Shown here in pieces: positions 53,181 to 64,000 of a stretch of DNA of 64,000 nucleotides. The notes beneath the pieces are model-generated. The model made no database searches. It had not been told where the DNA came from and saw only the letters and a program-made list of their open reading frames with translations. The stretch comes from Hippophae tibetana (lineage: Eukaryota > Streptophyta > Magnoliopsida > Rosales > Elaeagnaceae): the NCBI GenBank assembly GCA_037013495.1, contig CM072805.1, positions 37,939,169-38,003,168 of the forward strand, written 5' to 3'. The position numbers were made by a program, and so were the translations under genes. Each line of letters opens with the position of its first letter. Position 1 is the stretch's first letter.

Positions 53181-53867
53181 TTTGCAACCCTAACGACTTG
53201 AATTATCTCCCTTGGATAAAACTCGTTATATCGAATACATTTAATGCGATGGTCTATCATTGGAGTAACATGTCAATTTTCCTTTGAAACATTATCTTCG
53301 TCTATTGACCTGACCATATGGACATCGGGGTTAAGCGACCTAATAGTTTTCCACGTTTCCACCTCATATCTATGCAAGGGATGCATAACTCAAGTTCTTT
53401 GACATTTTGTGCCCTTTTATAAGCTTGAGGTTCTAATACCTTAACTCTTCCATACCTCTTACCACCATGGTTAAGTGGTTGGTTGGATAAGTGACATTTA
53501 GCTTGGTGTTCAGTTCCACTAACTCCATCTTGATTGTATCAATAGTCATGTTCTCTTACAAAACCTTATGTCGTATTCATCACACTTTCTGTATGTTCAT
53601 CAACTGATGACGTACTAGATCTAGAGATCAATGGAGACTCCCTTCCCTTATTCCTCTCAAGAGTAAATAATCTAGTTTTTAAACTTTCAAAAATAACCAC
53701 AAGATCCAAAATGTCGATTCCTTTAATTGCACTCACTTTAGTACTTATTGCATGTATAAGTTCAAGTAAGCCTGTTAGCTCACCTAATTATTGATCATAC
53801 GAGTCAAAACATTGTTGGTTTATCATTGTGACTTTTCCTCTTATGACTTTCAAGCTTTGATACCAAC
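53181..53867 (-). mobile_element. Ty3/Gypsy-like retrotransposon remnant, 5' internal part
   Basis: Read on the minus strand, GTTGGTATCAAAGCTTG (53851-53867) is a tRNA-primer binding site next to an LTR terminus. Downstream come broken fragments resembling Gypsy gag, such as KVLEPQAYKRAQNVKELE near 53440, in the place where plant Gypsy elements have a proline-rich start followed by AKELE. Stops and frameshifts are frequent. The remaining interior and the far LTR are not found before 53181, so the element is truncated. Confidence 0.5.
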
Positions 53868-54330
53868 TGTAACAATCTTCTTAATTACACTCAAATTGTT
53901 TGACACTTGCTAAACCTATAAGGAAGCAAGTCAGTTTGATTAACACATGTGACCTTGGTTACTACACCTTTCGAACACAAAATAGGTAAGGGAAAATCAC
54001 AAATCAATCATCGAAGCGTTGTATGACAACACAACAAATGCACATTGAAAGCATACAAACACAACAAGCAACAATTGAGACAACGACGAACATTGTGGCA
54101 ACCAAGAAAGAATAAAGCAAGCATAAATCAAAGATCATAACACAAAGATTGTATATGAAATTTATCTACTTATTCTCATTGATATGGACGACTCAGTATA
54201 CAGTTGTCCCCAATACCTCTAATGTCACGGTCCCTTTGTAGGTCACCTTATCACTTCCCGTTAAGGAGTTCTTATAACCATTTTTATCACTTTGTTTAAG
54301 AAGACATAAGTGTTGGGCGAATACAAAAAT

Positions 54331-54555
54331 TGTTGGTGTGTGTTGTTGTGGCAGACACCAATGACTCAGTGGAGTAAAACATGGAGCATACAATAATGGT
54401 AGTGGATCCATAAAACATGGATATGTAGGAATTATGGTTATTGTTTAATTTTCGTTTTCTTTGTATACATATATCTCAACTATTGTACAGAAACAGATAA
54501 CATAAATAATAATGAAATATACTGATAATTATCAGAGAAATACCATATTTTGACA
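54331..54555 (+). repeat. 5' LTR of the young Copia element
   Basis: It begins TGTTGGTGTG and ends TTTTGACA. It differs from the 3' LTR at two sites (GATATGTAGG against GATATGCAGG, and AACATAAAT against AACAGAAAT). Confidence 0.96.
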
Positions 54556-54570
54556 TGGTATCAGAGCAGG
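54556..54570 (+). other. Primer-binding site (tRNA-iMet)
   Basis: TGGTATCAGAGCAGG follows the 5' LTR without a spacer. It is the standard Copia primer-binding site complementary to initiator methionine tRNA. Confidence 0.92.
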
Positions 54571-55571
54571 ATATTGCTAATGAACTACCTGCTGATTTAT
54601 GACGAAACTACCATTTTTTGATTGCTGATTTGCAAATTTGCAGATTTGCTGATTTGTTGATCTCTGATTTCTGATTTCTGAATTCTGATTTCTGGTTTAT
54701 GATTTCTAAATTCTGATTTCTGATTTCTGGTGTGGCTACTGATTGTAGCTGCAGTTTTTCGTTTTTTTTAGTTCTGATTTCTGGTTTATATTCAGCTCTT
54801 GTAGCCGTTTCAAACACCAAACATGTGCAGCTCAGAAATGAAAGCAAGATAGTTATTTCACGATTATTTGTTCAGAAATTCAATAGAAGATTACGGGTTA
54901 CACTTTAAAAAAAAAATATCAACATACAACTTACAAGGAGTCAAGGGATTCGCAATCAGAGCAAATTTCTGTTTCTGCTGTAGATTTCTAATTTCAGCTG
55001 ATTTCTGTTTCCTGCTGCTGATTTTTTGATTTCTGGTTTACACTTACCCTCTAAATTTGATTTCTGGGGTGGCCAGTTTGGTTTACAGTTTCTCGACACT
55101 GGTTCGATCTATGTGGTCGTTCTGACTTACTCATTGAAACCATACCGGTCTAATTGGTTGGCTCCAACGCTGGTTACCTCACAGAGTGGCCGGTTTCACC
55201 ATCAGTTTCTTGTCTGGAAAAGAAACAGAACACAACGATAACAGGCGCTGATTGCTCGTTGGTGTGGAATTATCGCAGTTTCTCTACGCAGCAACATATA
55301 TTTTGTGGTTTATCTGCATGTGTGGAACGAGAAGGAACTGCACAGAAGTTGCATGAAGCCACAGTAGAAGAAACTGCGTTGAGAAACGCAGTAGAAGAAG
55401 CTGCGCTGAGGAAGGAAGAATTTGCGCTGAGGAAGAAGGAGGAGGAAGAAGGAGCTGCGCAAAAAATTGGAAAAAAAGGGGGAAATTTTAGGGTTAGCAG
55501 CTGCGCGAATATGAAAAGGGAGGTTTAGGGTTACAAATTTTTCTTTATATAGTGTTGTACGAATTGTAACC
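54571..55571. other. Atypical leader of the Copia element with short repeats
   Basis: About 1 kb separates the primer-binding site from recognisable gag. From 54600 to 55060 it is rich in TGATTTCTGATTTC-like units. From 55350 to 55460 it has repeats around GAAGAAACTGCG and GCGCTGAGGAAG. Near 55480-55560 the minus strand reads like a plant promoter and leader: TATATAAAG followed by two AACCCTAAA telo-box motifs. None of this resembles gag, and the plus frame 55154-55528 is low-complexity. It may be captured host DNA. Confidence 0.55.
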
Positions 55572-58500
55572 GACCCCTTATTTAGGAGATGGCGTACTGA
55601 AAACGCCATTGTCAAAGGATGGTTGATCAATTCGATGGACCCCTCCTTAATTGCAAATTTTATCCGATTCCAACTGCAAAACAGGTTTGGGATTCGGTGG
55701 CTACCACTTACTATGATGGGACAGCACGTCTCAGGTGTATGATCTTCGCCGTCAAGTTACTCGTACGAAACAAGCGGGTGGATCCATTGAAAAATACTAC
55801 AATGACCTTCAAGGGTTGTGGCGTGAAATTGATTTCCGTCGTCCTAATCCAATGGAGTGTGCGATTGATATACAAAAATACAACTCCATCGTACAGGAAG
55901 ATCGAGTGTATACCTTCCTCGATGGACTTGATGATAGATTGGATAAAACTCGAAGTGATGTGCTTCAGATCAAACCATTCCCTACGGTGGAACAAGCCTA
56001 TGGATTCGTTCGTAGGGAAGAGGTCAGGCAGACCGTGATGATCACAGGTGTAGATACGACACCCGGAGCTGTTATGGCTTTTAAAGGGGTCAAGGGACAC
56101 CATAACCTAATGCCACCAAAAACAGGAACTTCCTTGGGTAGCAAGAAATCCACGGGAAATCCACCATCTCTTGACATGAAATGTGGCCATTGTGGAAACT
56201 CCAAACACACCCGTGAAAACTGCTTCAAACTACATGGGTATCCAGAATGGTGGAATGATCTTCAAGCACGGAAGAAACGGGACACTACTGGGCGAGCAGC
56301 TGTGGCTACCAATAATGCCTCACTATCCCTTACTTCTCAGGCCGAATCTTCCCAAGATCCAGGTATTTCAAGTAAAGCATTTCACATCTCTACTCGTAGT
56401 GAGAAAGATGAGTGAATTCTAGACTCTGGAGCTACAGATCACATGACATTTGACCCAAACGATCTCTCCAATACAACCCAGCCAAGACGGAGTCGTGTTG
56501 CCAATGCAAATGGGGTCACTTATCCAGTTACAGGAGCTGGAACAGTGACCTTATCTCCTTCATTATCATTATCTAATACTTTGCTTGTACCCTCTCTGTC
56601 AAACCGACTAATGTCTGTAAGTCAGGTCACTTCAGACCTTAACTGTGTAGTATTGATGTATTCTACTTTTTGCCTTCTACAGGATATTCTCACCAAGGAG
56701 ATCATTGGGCGTGGTACTAGGAGAGGAGGGCTATATTATGTGGATGACCTCAGTTCAGGAAGAGCCAATCACATGCAACATACTGTTGGTAACAAGGAAC
56801 GACAGATTTGGCTATGTCATCGTAGATTTGGGCATCCATCATTCGGGTATTTAAGGCACCTACTCCCTAGTTTATTTTCAAATATCACACATTCAGATTT
56901 CAAATGTGATACTTGTATCCTAGCAAAAAGTCATAGGGCGTCTTATCCTATGAGCATGAATAAAAGTATGACTCCTTTTGCTTTGGTACATTCTGATGTT
57001 TGGGGACCTTCCTCGGTTATTACGTCATCGGGTCATCGTTGGTTTGTTATTTTTGTTGATGATTGTACACGAATGACATGGCTTTACCTTCTCAAACATA
57101 AAGATGAAGTATTTGCTACATTTCACCTGTTTCACACCATGATTCAGACACAATTTTCTGAAAAAATTAAGATACTTAGGTCTGATAATGAAGGAGAGTA
57201 TGTTAATCAACAATTCCGGACATACTTGGACAACCATGGTATTCTCCATGAAACCTCATGTTCACAAACCCCACAACAGAATGGGACTGCGGAGAGGAAA
57301 AATAGGCATATTTTAGAAACGGCTCGGGCCTTACTAATCGGTGCACATATGCCTAATAAATACTGGAGTGATGTTGTTACTACAGCTGTGTATCTACTGA
57401 ATCGAATGCCCACAAAGACCTTACAATTTCAGACTCCATTAAAGGTGTTATCTGATCATCTTCCCTTACCTACTATTTTAATGCTTCCGCCCCGAATTTT
57501 TGGATGTGTTGCTTTTGTCCACCTCCATAAAAATCAACGAACTAAGTTGGATCCATGTGCTGTCCGATGTGTATTCTTGGGGTATGGTGTACAAAAAAAG
57601 GGGTACCGATGTTATGATCCAATTACTAAAAGAAACTATACTACCATGGATGTCACTATCCTCGAATCATAATGTTTTTTCCCATCATCGGTATCCAATT
57701 ACACTCTTCAGGAGGAGAGTTATGGTGAAGAACGAAATTGGCTTGATGTTGAAATATTAGACACTAGTCCAACATACTCGGATCGTGCCAATATTATGGA
57801 GGAGCCCGTATCTAGACCCGAGCTTGAACTTCCAAGAACTGAAGCTGAAATAGTAATTGAATCTCCAGAAGATGAAGTGGTTGATGTACCCCTCCATTCT
57901 CTAGTACCCAATGATCCTCCTGCTGAGAACACTCCTGAGGTAAGCTATCCTATCACACCTTTACAAACTAATGCTATAGATACACCTGTTGGTTATGTTT
58001 TACCTTTCAGACACAATCGAGGTAAACCTCCAAATCGATACTCCCCAGAAAGAGAAGAACGACAACCCAAGTATCCAATAGCAAATTATGTATCTACTCA
58101 AAAATTATCAGAACCTATCAGGGCATTTGCACAAACACTCTCCTCGTGTCAAATTCCGAGTAGCATTGAAGAAGCCTTATCTGATCCAAAATGGGCTCAA
58201 GCTATAAAAGAGGAATTTAAGGCATTGCAGAAGAATAACACATGGGTGTTAAGCGAGTTGCCTCAAGGGAGGAAGATGGTAGGATGCAAGTGGATTTTCT
58301 CCATTAAGTATAAAGCAGATGGGTTAGTTGATCGTTACAAGGCGAGGCTTGTAGCAAAAGGATATACACAGAAACATGGGATAGATTATCAAGAAACCTT
58401 CTCACCTGTGGCTAAACTAAAAACTGTGAGAGTTTTGTTATCTCTTGCAGCAAATTTAGATTGGCCATTGCACCAACTTGACGTGAAGAATGCCTTCCTT

Positions 58501-59691
58501 CATGGTGACCTTGAGGAAGAGATTTACATGGATATCCCACCAGGATATACTGTTACATCAGGAAATGAAACTGCATGTAGATTACAACGAGCATTGTATG
58601 GACTAAAACAATCACCTCGAGCGTGGTTTGGTAGGTTGAGTTCAGCAATGAAGAAATATGGGTTCCAACAAAGCAACTCTGATCATACTCTTTTCCTAAA
58701 ACATCGATTAGGGAAGATAACAGCCCTTATAGTCTATGTAGACGACATGATCATTACAGGGGATGATGAAGAAGAAATCATTAAGCTTCAAGAACAACTG
58801 TCAAATGAGTTTGAAATGAAGAACTTGGGAGGGCTCAAATACTTCTTAGGTATTGAGGTAACAAGATCAAAACAAGGCATATGTCTTTCCCAAAGGAAAT
58901 ATACTCTGGATCTACTAGCAGAGGCAGGACTACTAGATTGTAAACCTGTCGATATTCCAATGGTTCAAAATCATAAACTCGGAGAATATGTGGACCAAGT
59001 ACCAGCAGATAAACAGAGATATCAACGGTTAGTAGGTAAACTCATATATTTATCTCATACTCGACCTGATATTGCGTATGCTGTGAGTGTCGTGAGTCAG
59101 TTCATGCACTGCCCAAGTGAAGACCATATGGATGCGGTCATGCGAATACTTCATTACTTAAAATCCTCCCCTAGGAAAGGACTTATGTTTTCAAAGAATG
59201 GTCAATTGGAAGTCCTTGGATATACAGATTCAGACTGGGCAGGGAATATGAAGGATAGGAAATCTACTGCTGGGTACTTTACTTTCGTGGGGGGCAATCT
59301 TGTTACATGGAGAAACAAGAAGCAAAATGTAGTTGCCTTATCCAGTGCTGAAGCTGAATTTCGAGGAATGGTCAAGGGAATATGTGAGCTCCTTTGGTTG
59401 AAAAAACTTCTAACTGAGATTGGTGTTGCTCCTAACTCTGAAATGAACTTATTTTGTGATAACAAAGCAGCCATTGCCATCGCTCACAATCCAGTTCAAC
59501 ATGATCGCACGAAGCACGTTGAAGTGGATCGGAACTTCATCAAACAGAATCTTGAAGAAAAGATTATTAAGCTTCCATTTGTTAAATCAGAAGATCAATT
59601 GGCTGATATACTCACAAAATCTGTGTCTGCAAGGAACTTCTACAACTCACTTGACAAGTTGGGCATAAGAGACATATATGCACCAACTTGA
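55572..59691 (+). pseudogene. Copia gag-pol polyprotein, disrupted
   Basis: Domains in order: C-terminal half of gag (from DPLFRRWRTEN), zinc knuckle CGHCGNSKHTRENC near 56190, protease active site DSGATDH at about 56420, integrase with HHCC finger and D,D35E residues (HSDVWGP, RSDNEGEY, TAERKNR), reverse transcriptase with YVDDM near 58740, and RNase H (TDSDWAG, SSAEAE, CDNKAA) ending DIYAPT at 59691. From 55735 onward everything is in one frame. Breaks: two single-base frameshifts in gag (about 55665 and 55712), an in-frame TGA at 56413-56415 immediately before the protease motif, and an in-frame TAA at 57670-57672 between integrase and RT. The RT-RNase H portion (57796-59691, 631 codons) is fully open. 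The element needs help from other copies to move. Confidence 0.93.
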
Positions 59692-59698
59692 GGAGGAG
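59690..59698 (+). other. Polypurine tract
   Basis: GAGGAGGAG lies directly upstream of the 3' LTR and is the plus-strand priming site of the Copia element. Confidence 0.85.
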
Positions 59699-59923
59699 TG
59701 TTGGTGTGTGTTGTTGTGGCAGACACCAATGACTCAGTGGAGTAAAACATGGAGCATACAATAATGGTAGTGGATCCATAAAACATGGATATGCAGGAAT
59801 TATGGTTATTGTTTAATTTTCGTTTTCTTTGTATACATATATCTCAACTATTGTACAGAAACAGATAACAGAAATAATAATGAAATATACTGATAATTAT
59901 CAGAGAAATACCATATTTTGACA
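59699..59923 (+). repeat. 3' LTR of the young Copia element
   Basis: It is 225 bp, the same length as the 5' LTR, and is followed by the AAAAT target duplication. Confidence 0.96.
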
Positions 59924-60154
59924 AAAATACCTATGTTACATTTAATTAATAACACACCATATTAAATTGTACACATTTACATGTAAGCCCTAACACTAGG
60001 GTATGCACTCATCTTTTGTACCGACCGGTAATGTGGGTTGTGATGGGGATGATTGGCTTTATATTTTTGAGTAATCATTCTGTTAATAATGAGCTAGGAT
60101 GTCTTGTTGGCTTGTTTCACTCTCCTTTTTATCTTATTTTACTTCTAATATCAG

Positions 60155-60388
60155 ATGCAATATGTCTACAATCATGCTTGAGATGGATTGGATATTGAGA
60201 CCGGGGGACGTGTCTACATTCGTGATTCTCTTAAACTGATGGATGAACTTAAAGAAATTGGACATGCAATGGGCTGGCATGTAACTATACGAGACACATC
60301 CGAGGGTCCACATGCAAGTTATAAAATATTTATTGCTGACAAAAAGGCTTTTGCATGCATGCTTGAGACGCCGGGATCGAACTCATAA
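60155..60388 (+). pseudogene. 3' fragment of a PMT-family (DUF248) putative methyltransferase gene
   Basis: After an acceptor (AATATCAG, ending 60154) one frame reads RCNMSTIMLEMDWILRPG. The adjacent frame then continues GGRVYIRDSLKLMDELKEIG and AMGWHVTIRDTSEGPHASYK. This is the conserved C-terminus of plant putative S-adenosylmethionine-dependent methyltransferases of the QUA2/PMT type, Golgi type II membrane proteins linked to pectin. One G is missing from the run at 60203-60207, which breaks the frame. The normal stop after the DKR-like end is lost and the frame runs on to TAA at 60386. No upstream PMT exons are present; the Gypsy/Copia nest lies instead. Confidence 0.78.
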
Positions 60389-63300
60389 CAATGTTGTATT
60401 ATTCTAATTCTGATGACAAGAGGATAATTGGCATGCTGGGATAATTAACATTGTTTTTAAAGGGACATGGGAATCACTGGTGCATATCAGGGAATAGAAA
60501 GGAATCTTTAAGACGGGCTTCGAACTTTGAAGTATGTTACTACGTATTAGTACTCTCGTCTCTTATTGAGTCCAGATGCGTAACATGTAAGATGCAGTAT
60601 ATAGTAACCCAGTTGTGCTCGACGGGATGCATGTTTAGCTATTGTTCCAAACAATTAAAATTTTCAAGATATGTGTATGTAATTTTTTTAAGTTCATGTA
60701 TATATTTTTGAGCAAATCCAAACCAAACTATGTATCAAACTGTATCTTTTGTTGTGGCTTCTATGTTATGCAAAATTCAACTGTTCGGTGAACATTCAAG
60801 AATTAATACCGTGCTGGGTCAGTTTTGATGATACTAGAATTATATATAAATGGACTTTTGCAGTTATGTAGAATATTTCTATTTAAAAAACAAAACAAAA
60901 AAGAGTTCAGTTGAATTTAGATTTTGTAGCTATTTCAAGCGTAAGAAAATAGGATAATATCAACGAGTTGAGATTGGGTTCTATTTTTTTGACTGTTAAC
61001 CTTGTATTATATACGCAGCCCTGTAAGTATACTTTTATCCGGAGTATAAAATACACGAGTACATCATTTTCTGTTTTACTATGTATCCTGGCATATGGTC
61101 CAGAGTTGAATTTAGATTTTGTAGCAAATAGTTCTGTCTTAGATATCATTTACTAATAAAAAAAATACGGTCTTAATATAAGTTATTTTTTAAGAAGTGT
61201 TTTTTTTTTAAATTATAATTGGTTGCATAAGTAAGTATTTAAAATAATTAAATAACGTTTAATATTAAAAGAGTTTAAATAATTATAGTTTAATTTGAAT
61301 AACGTTTAGATAGATGATGTTTATAATGAAATATTGTGTTAGATAATTTTTAAATAATAAAAATATATTAAATAAACATGTATAATATTAATTATATAAT
61401 TATAAATTTTAAAAGTATGATTTTTATTTTTTTAGAAATGTTGGAAGTAGATTCTGTGCTGCAAAATTATATTATAAAAATGATTGTATTTGTTATCATT
61501 ATTTATGGATAACCCTATTGTCATTCCAGCTTTTACTAGCTAAAAATAACGGTAGTTTTTATAAAAATTTAAATTCTTATCAGAAAGATTAATTATGTTC
61601 TTATTTTTTTATTTAAGTATTAACACTCTTTCTTATTTTATAGATTTTTTTTTTCTTTTAATTCTTATTGAATTAATAGGCTCTTGCTTATATTCTAAGT
61701 AGATGAATATGGTACTTTCATTTATATATTGAGTAAACAGTTTTGAAGTTGTATCAAATATAGATAATTTTAAATAAGATATAAGAAAGAAAAGAGAGAT
61801 AAATTTCAAGCTCTAATATTATCTTATTTGTTGTATTTACGTCTAAATAATATTATTATTAGATAAAATATGGAGTTACTTTTGTATTAATTTTTTATCA
61901 TCTAAAATAGGAATTATTTAATTAAAAAAGTCCCAATGCTCTTGCATTTTTGTACAGAGTGACAATTTTTATCGGTGAAAAAAACACTATCCTTTTATGC
62001 ATAGTTATAGTCATAGAACCCATGATTATTCTTTGTGCTTGAAATTTTATTGTTAAATATAAATAAAATAATTTTTTTTATTTAAAATTGCTTTCAAAAT
62101 ACTGTATCAAGATACTCATAATCTATTTTATTTTGCTACAGTTATATACTCAATCCCAATTTAACTTATTTTAATTACTGTCGGAAAAATCTATTCCATT
62201 CTTTCTCAATCGATAAGATTTGTTATTTTCACTTAATAGACCATTAAAAATATCAATGTGAATTATATATATATATATATATATATATAATTATAACTTA
62301 TATTATTATTATTTATTAGATACGTATTAATAATATTATAACATATTATTTAAAATTTATTTAAAATTTAAAATTTAAAATACGCAAAGAAAATTAAAAT
62401 ATTATAAATTTATTATAAATATTATACTACATAACAAAAATTAATTTAATAATATAATTAAATCTACTAAATTAAAATTAGAATAAATAAAGTATAATAA
62501 TATTGTTGAGAAATATTTTAATATTTATATTAAGATATAATTAAATAAAAATAAAAAATTATTTTAATAATATTACTACTTTAATTTAATTATATTAGTG
62601 ATACTATTGAGCTACTTCCAAAAACAATTATATTAAAAACAATATTTGGAAAATAAATAATTTATTTTATTAATAATATTTTTTATTTTTTATATCTGTT
62701 AATTATTTTTACCTGATTTATATTAAATTACGTAAGATATATAAATTATATAGTATATTTTTAAATATAGATATAATAAAAAAATAGATGAAGTTTTCCG
62801 TCAATCAACATCAAATCTAAAAAAAATCAAGTCCAGCCCAGAGATAGTAAAAGGCTTTAAGCCCACCCATCTACGCGTACCCAAGCCATTGGATGTAAGG
62901 CAAACATCCCACATGCTTTATCAAAAGAATACGAATCAAAATGATGTATCACTCATGAGTCATTAAGTCAAGTCCAGTACAAGCCAGCCTGTAAACTCTA
63001 ACATTAATTCACCGATAGAAATTATTGAGTGGTGCGTATGAAGAATTGATATTTTAAATTTATAAAATTTAAAATTAATATATATTTTAAAAATAAATAA
63101 ATAATACGTAAAAAAAAAACTACTTAATTAGATCTAATTGATATGGCTGCTAGAGTGATTTAATTTTTTTCTTATAATTAAATATTTTTAAAAATAAAAA
63201 ATTTACTCTAAAAGATATACCTCATCCACCAAGACATAACTCATGGCTTCATGCATGCCTTTGAGGTCCCAAGGGTCTCCGATAATAATTGAGTACTTGA

Positions 63301-64000
63301 CACTTACAATCAACTTCGTGAAGCCCCACAAATATGAAATGCCCAACAAGGTTTTCATTTATGCAGCAATTAAATAACTTAATTTTCTTTTCACCAAAGG
63401 GAATCTGGAATTATTAGAAACATGAAGATTGCACTCAACTCTTTTAGATGTAAAAAAAAATTTCATTGCAACTGGCATGGTCGTTTTTATTTTATTATAT
63501 ATCACTCCCTGTAAAACTATTGTCTGAGACTCTCATAAAATGTCGCAATGTATTAATTGAATTTTTTTTATTAAAGCAATAATTTGCTTGTTATCTATCT
63601 CATTCAGTACGTCTTAATCTATAAATAAATTATATTTTTTATTGATTATTATTTATACAATCAATAATATATATATATATAACTAGTCGAGATATCATTA
63701 TTTGAATGAGTATTATTAACGTTGTAATATTACTTATATATAAATTTATAATTGATAAAACATAAAATTAGTATGTCATGACATATATTAAATAACTATA
63801 TGACATACAAATATATAATTATTATTTTATTTAATAATAATAATTATCATATATTAATCTAACTTTATTATTCACAAAATAAAATCACATAAAATATCCA
63901 TCGTAATAATTATAACTCAATATCATTATTATAGATAAAAAATATGAATTGATAAATTTTATTATATTAATATTTTTAAAAATATATTATAAATATTATA
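60389..64000. other. AT-rich intergenic region to window end
   Basis: No supportable gene. A phrase GAATTTAGATTTTGTAGC occurs twice (about 60913 and 61107). A TA microsatellite lies at 62272-62290. The block 62820-63000 and the block 63220-63420 are less AT-rich but contain no recognisable frame. Confidence 0.5.
62272..62290. repeat. (TA)n microsatellite
   Basis: About ten uninterrupted AT units within a longer AT-only tract. Confidence 0.8.

Larger units (their letters stand above)
54331..59923 (+). mobile_element. Young Ty1/Copia retrotransposon, near full length
   Basis: The element is 5593 bp long. It is flanked by AAAAT on each side (54326-54330 and 59924-59928), with two 225-bp LTRs, a primer-binding site, a polypurine tract and Copia-order coding domains (gag, protease, integrase, RT, RNase H). 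The LTRs differ at only two positions, so insertion was recent. Coding capacity is broken by nonsense and frameshift changes, and the N-terminal half of gag is replaced by unrelated leader DNA. It inserted into an older Gypsy-like LTR. Confidence 0.96.
53868..59940 (-). repeat. Gypsy-like LTR split by the nested Copia element
   Basis: The LTR begins TGTAACAATC at 53868 and ends ATGTTACA at 59940. TGTAACA and TGTTACA are perfect inverted termini. Removing the Copia insertion (54331-59923) and one AAAAT copy leaves about 475 bp. It adjoins the primer-binding site at its left end in the orientation expected for a minus-strand element. Confidence 0.55.

Noticed and set aside
55154..55528. 124-codon frame with Glu/Lys/Ala repeats in the Copia leader
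   Set aside because: The composition follows from GAAGAAG-type DNA repeats, and the frame is not gag-like, so a protein is not claimed.

Overview
This is nuclear DNA from a flowering plant, very probably a eudicot. The genes carry short GT-AG introns, the intergenic DNA is extremely AT-rich, and the gene families are plant types (RABA2 GTPase, fused P5CS, plant RCC1 protein, DUF7722, PMT methyltransferase). LTR retrotransposons and small inverted-repeat transposons fill the rest. The species cannot be named from the sequence alone.

Left part (1-26 kb, all genes on +): the last two exons of an unrecognised gene (1-265); a two-exon RABA2-type small GTPase (2834-4068, 216 aa); a three-exon type-1 protein phosphatase catalytic subunit (7160-9463, 318 aa) with a 189-bp tandem duplication in intron 1; a tRNA-Val(CAC) (12136-12209); a non-processed pseudogene of a Yip1-family (YIPF) Golgi membrane protein (13.1-16.3 kb); and a complete 20-exon delta-1-pyrroline-5-carboxylate synthase (19074-26107, 717 aa). 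I rebuilt the exon-intron structures by hand. For every intact gene the exon phases join into one open frame of the length expected for its family.

Middle part (27-40 kb, minus strand): GDP-mannose pyrophosphorylase (27363-28859, 361 aa, with a leader intron and a TATA box) and an 11-exon RCC1-repeat protein (33593-39718, 480 aa). A long intron of the RCC1 gene holds a probable solo LTR. Upstream of its start are a heat-shock-element-like site and a G-box/ABRE-like site.

Right part (40-64 kb) is mostly transposon territory with one small gene (DUF7722 type, 51375-51575). It contains a TIR element filled with degenerate telomere-like repeats; an old, internally deleted Copia element (44.7-46.6 kb, TSD AGTGG); a young Copia element (54331-59923, TSD AAAAT, two differences between 225-bp LTRs) nested in the LTR of an older minus-strand Ty3/Gypsy-like remnant; and a broken 3' fragment of a PMT methyltransferase gene (60155-60388).

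The genes do not form a pathway. Trafficking, dephosphorylation, proline synthesis and GDP-mannose supply are independent housekeeping or stress functions that happen to be neighbours. I found no convincing new biological system. The best leads are the YIPF pseudogene with an unexplained coding-like insert in one intron, the telomere-like TIR element, the foreign-looking leader of the young Copia element and the PMT gene relic.
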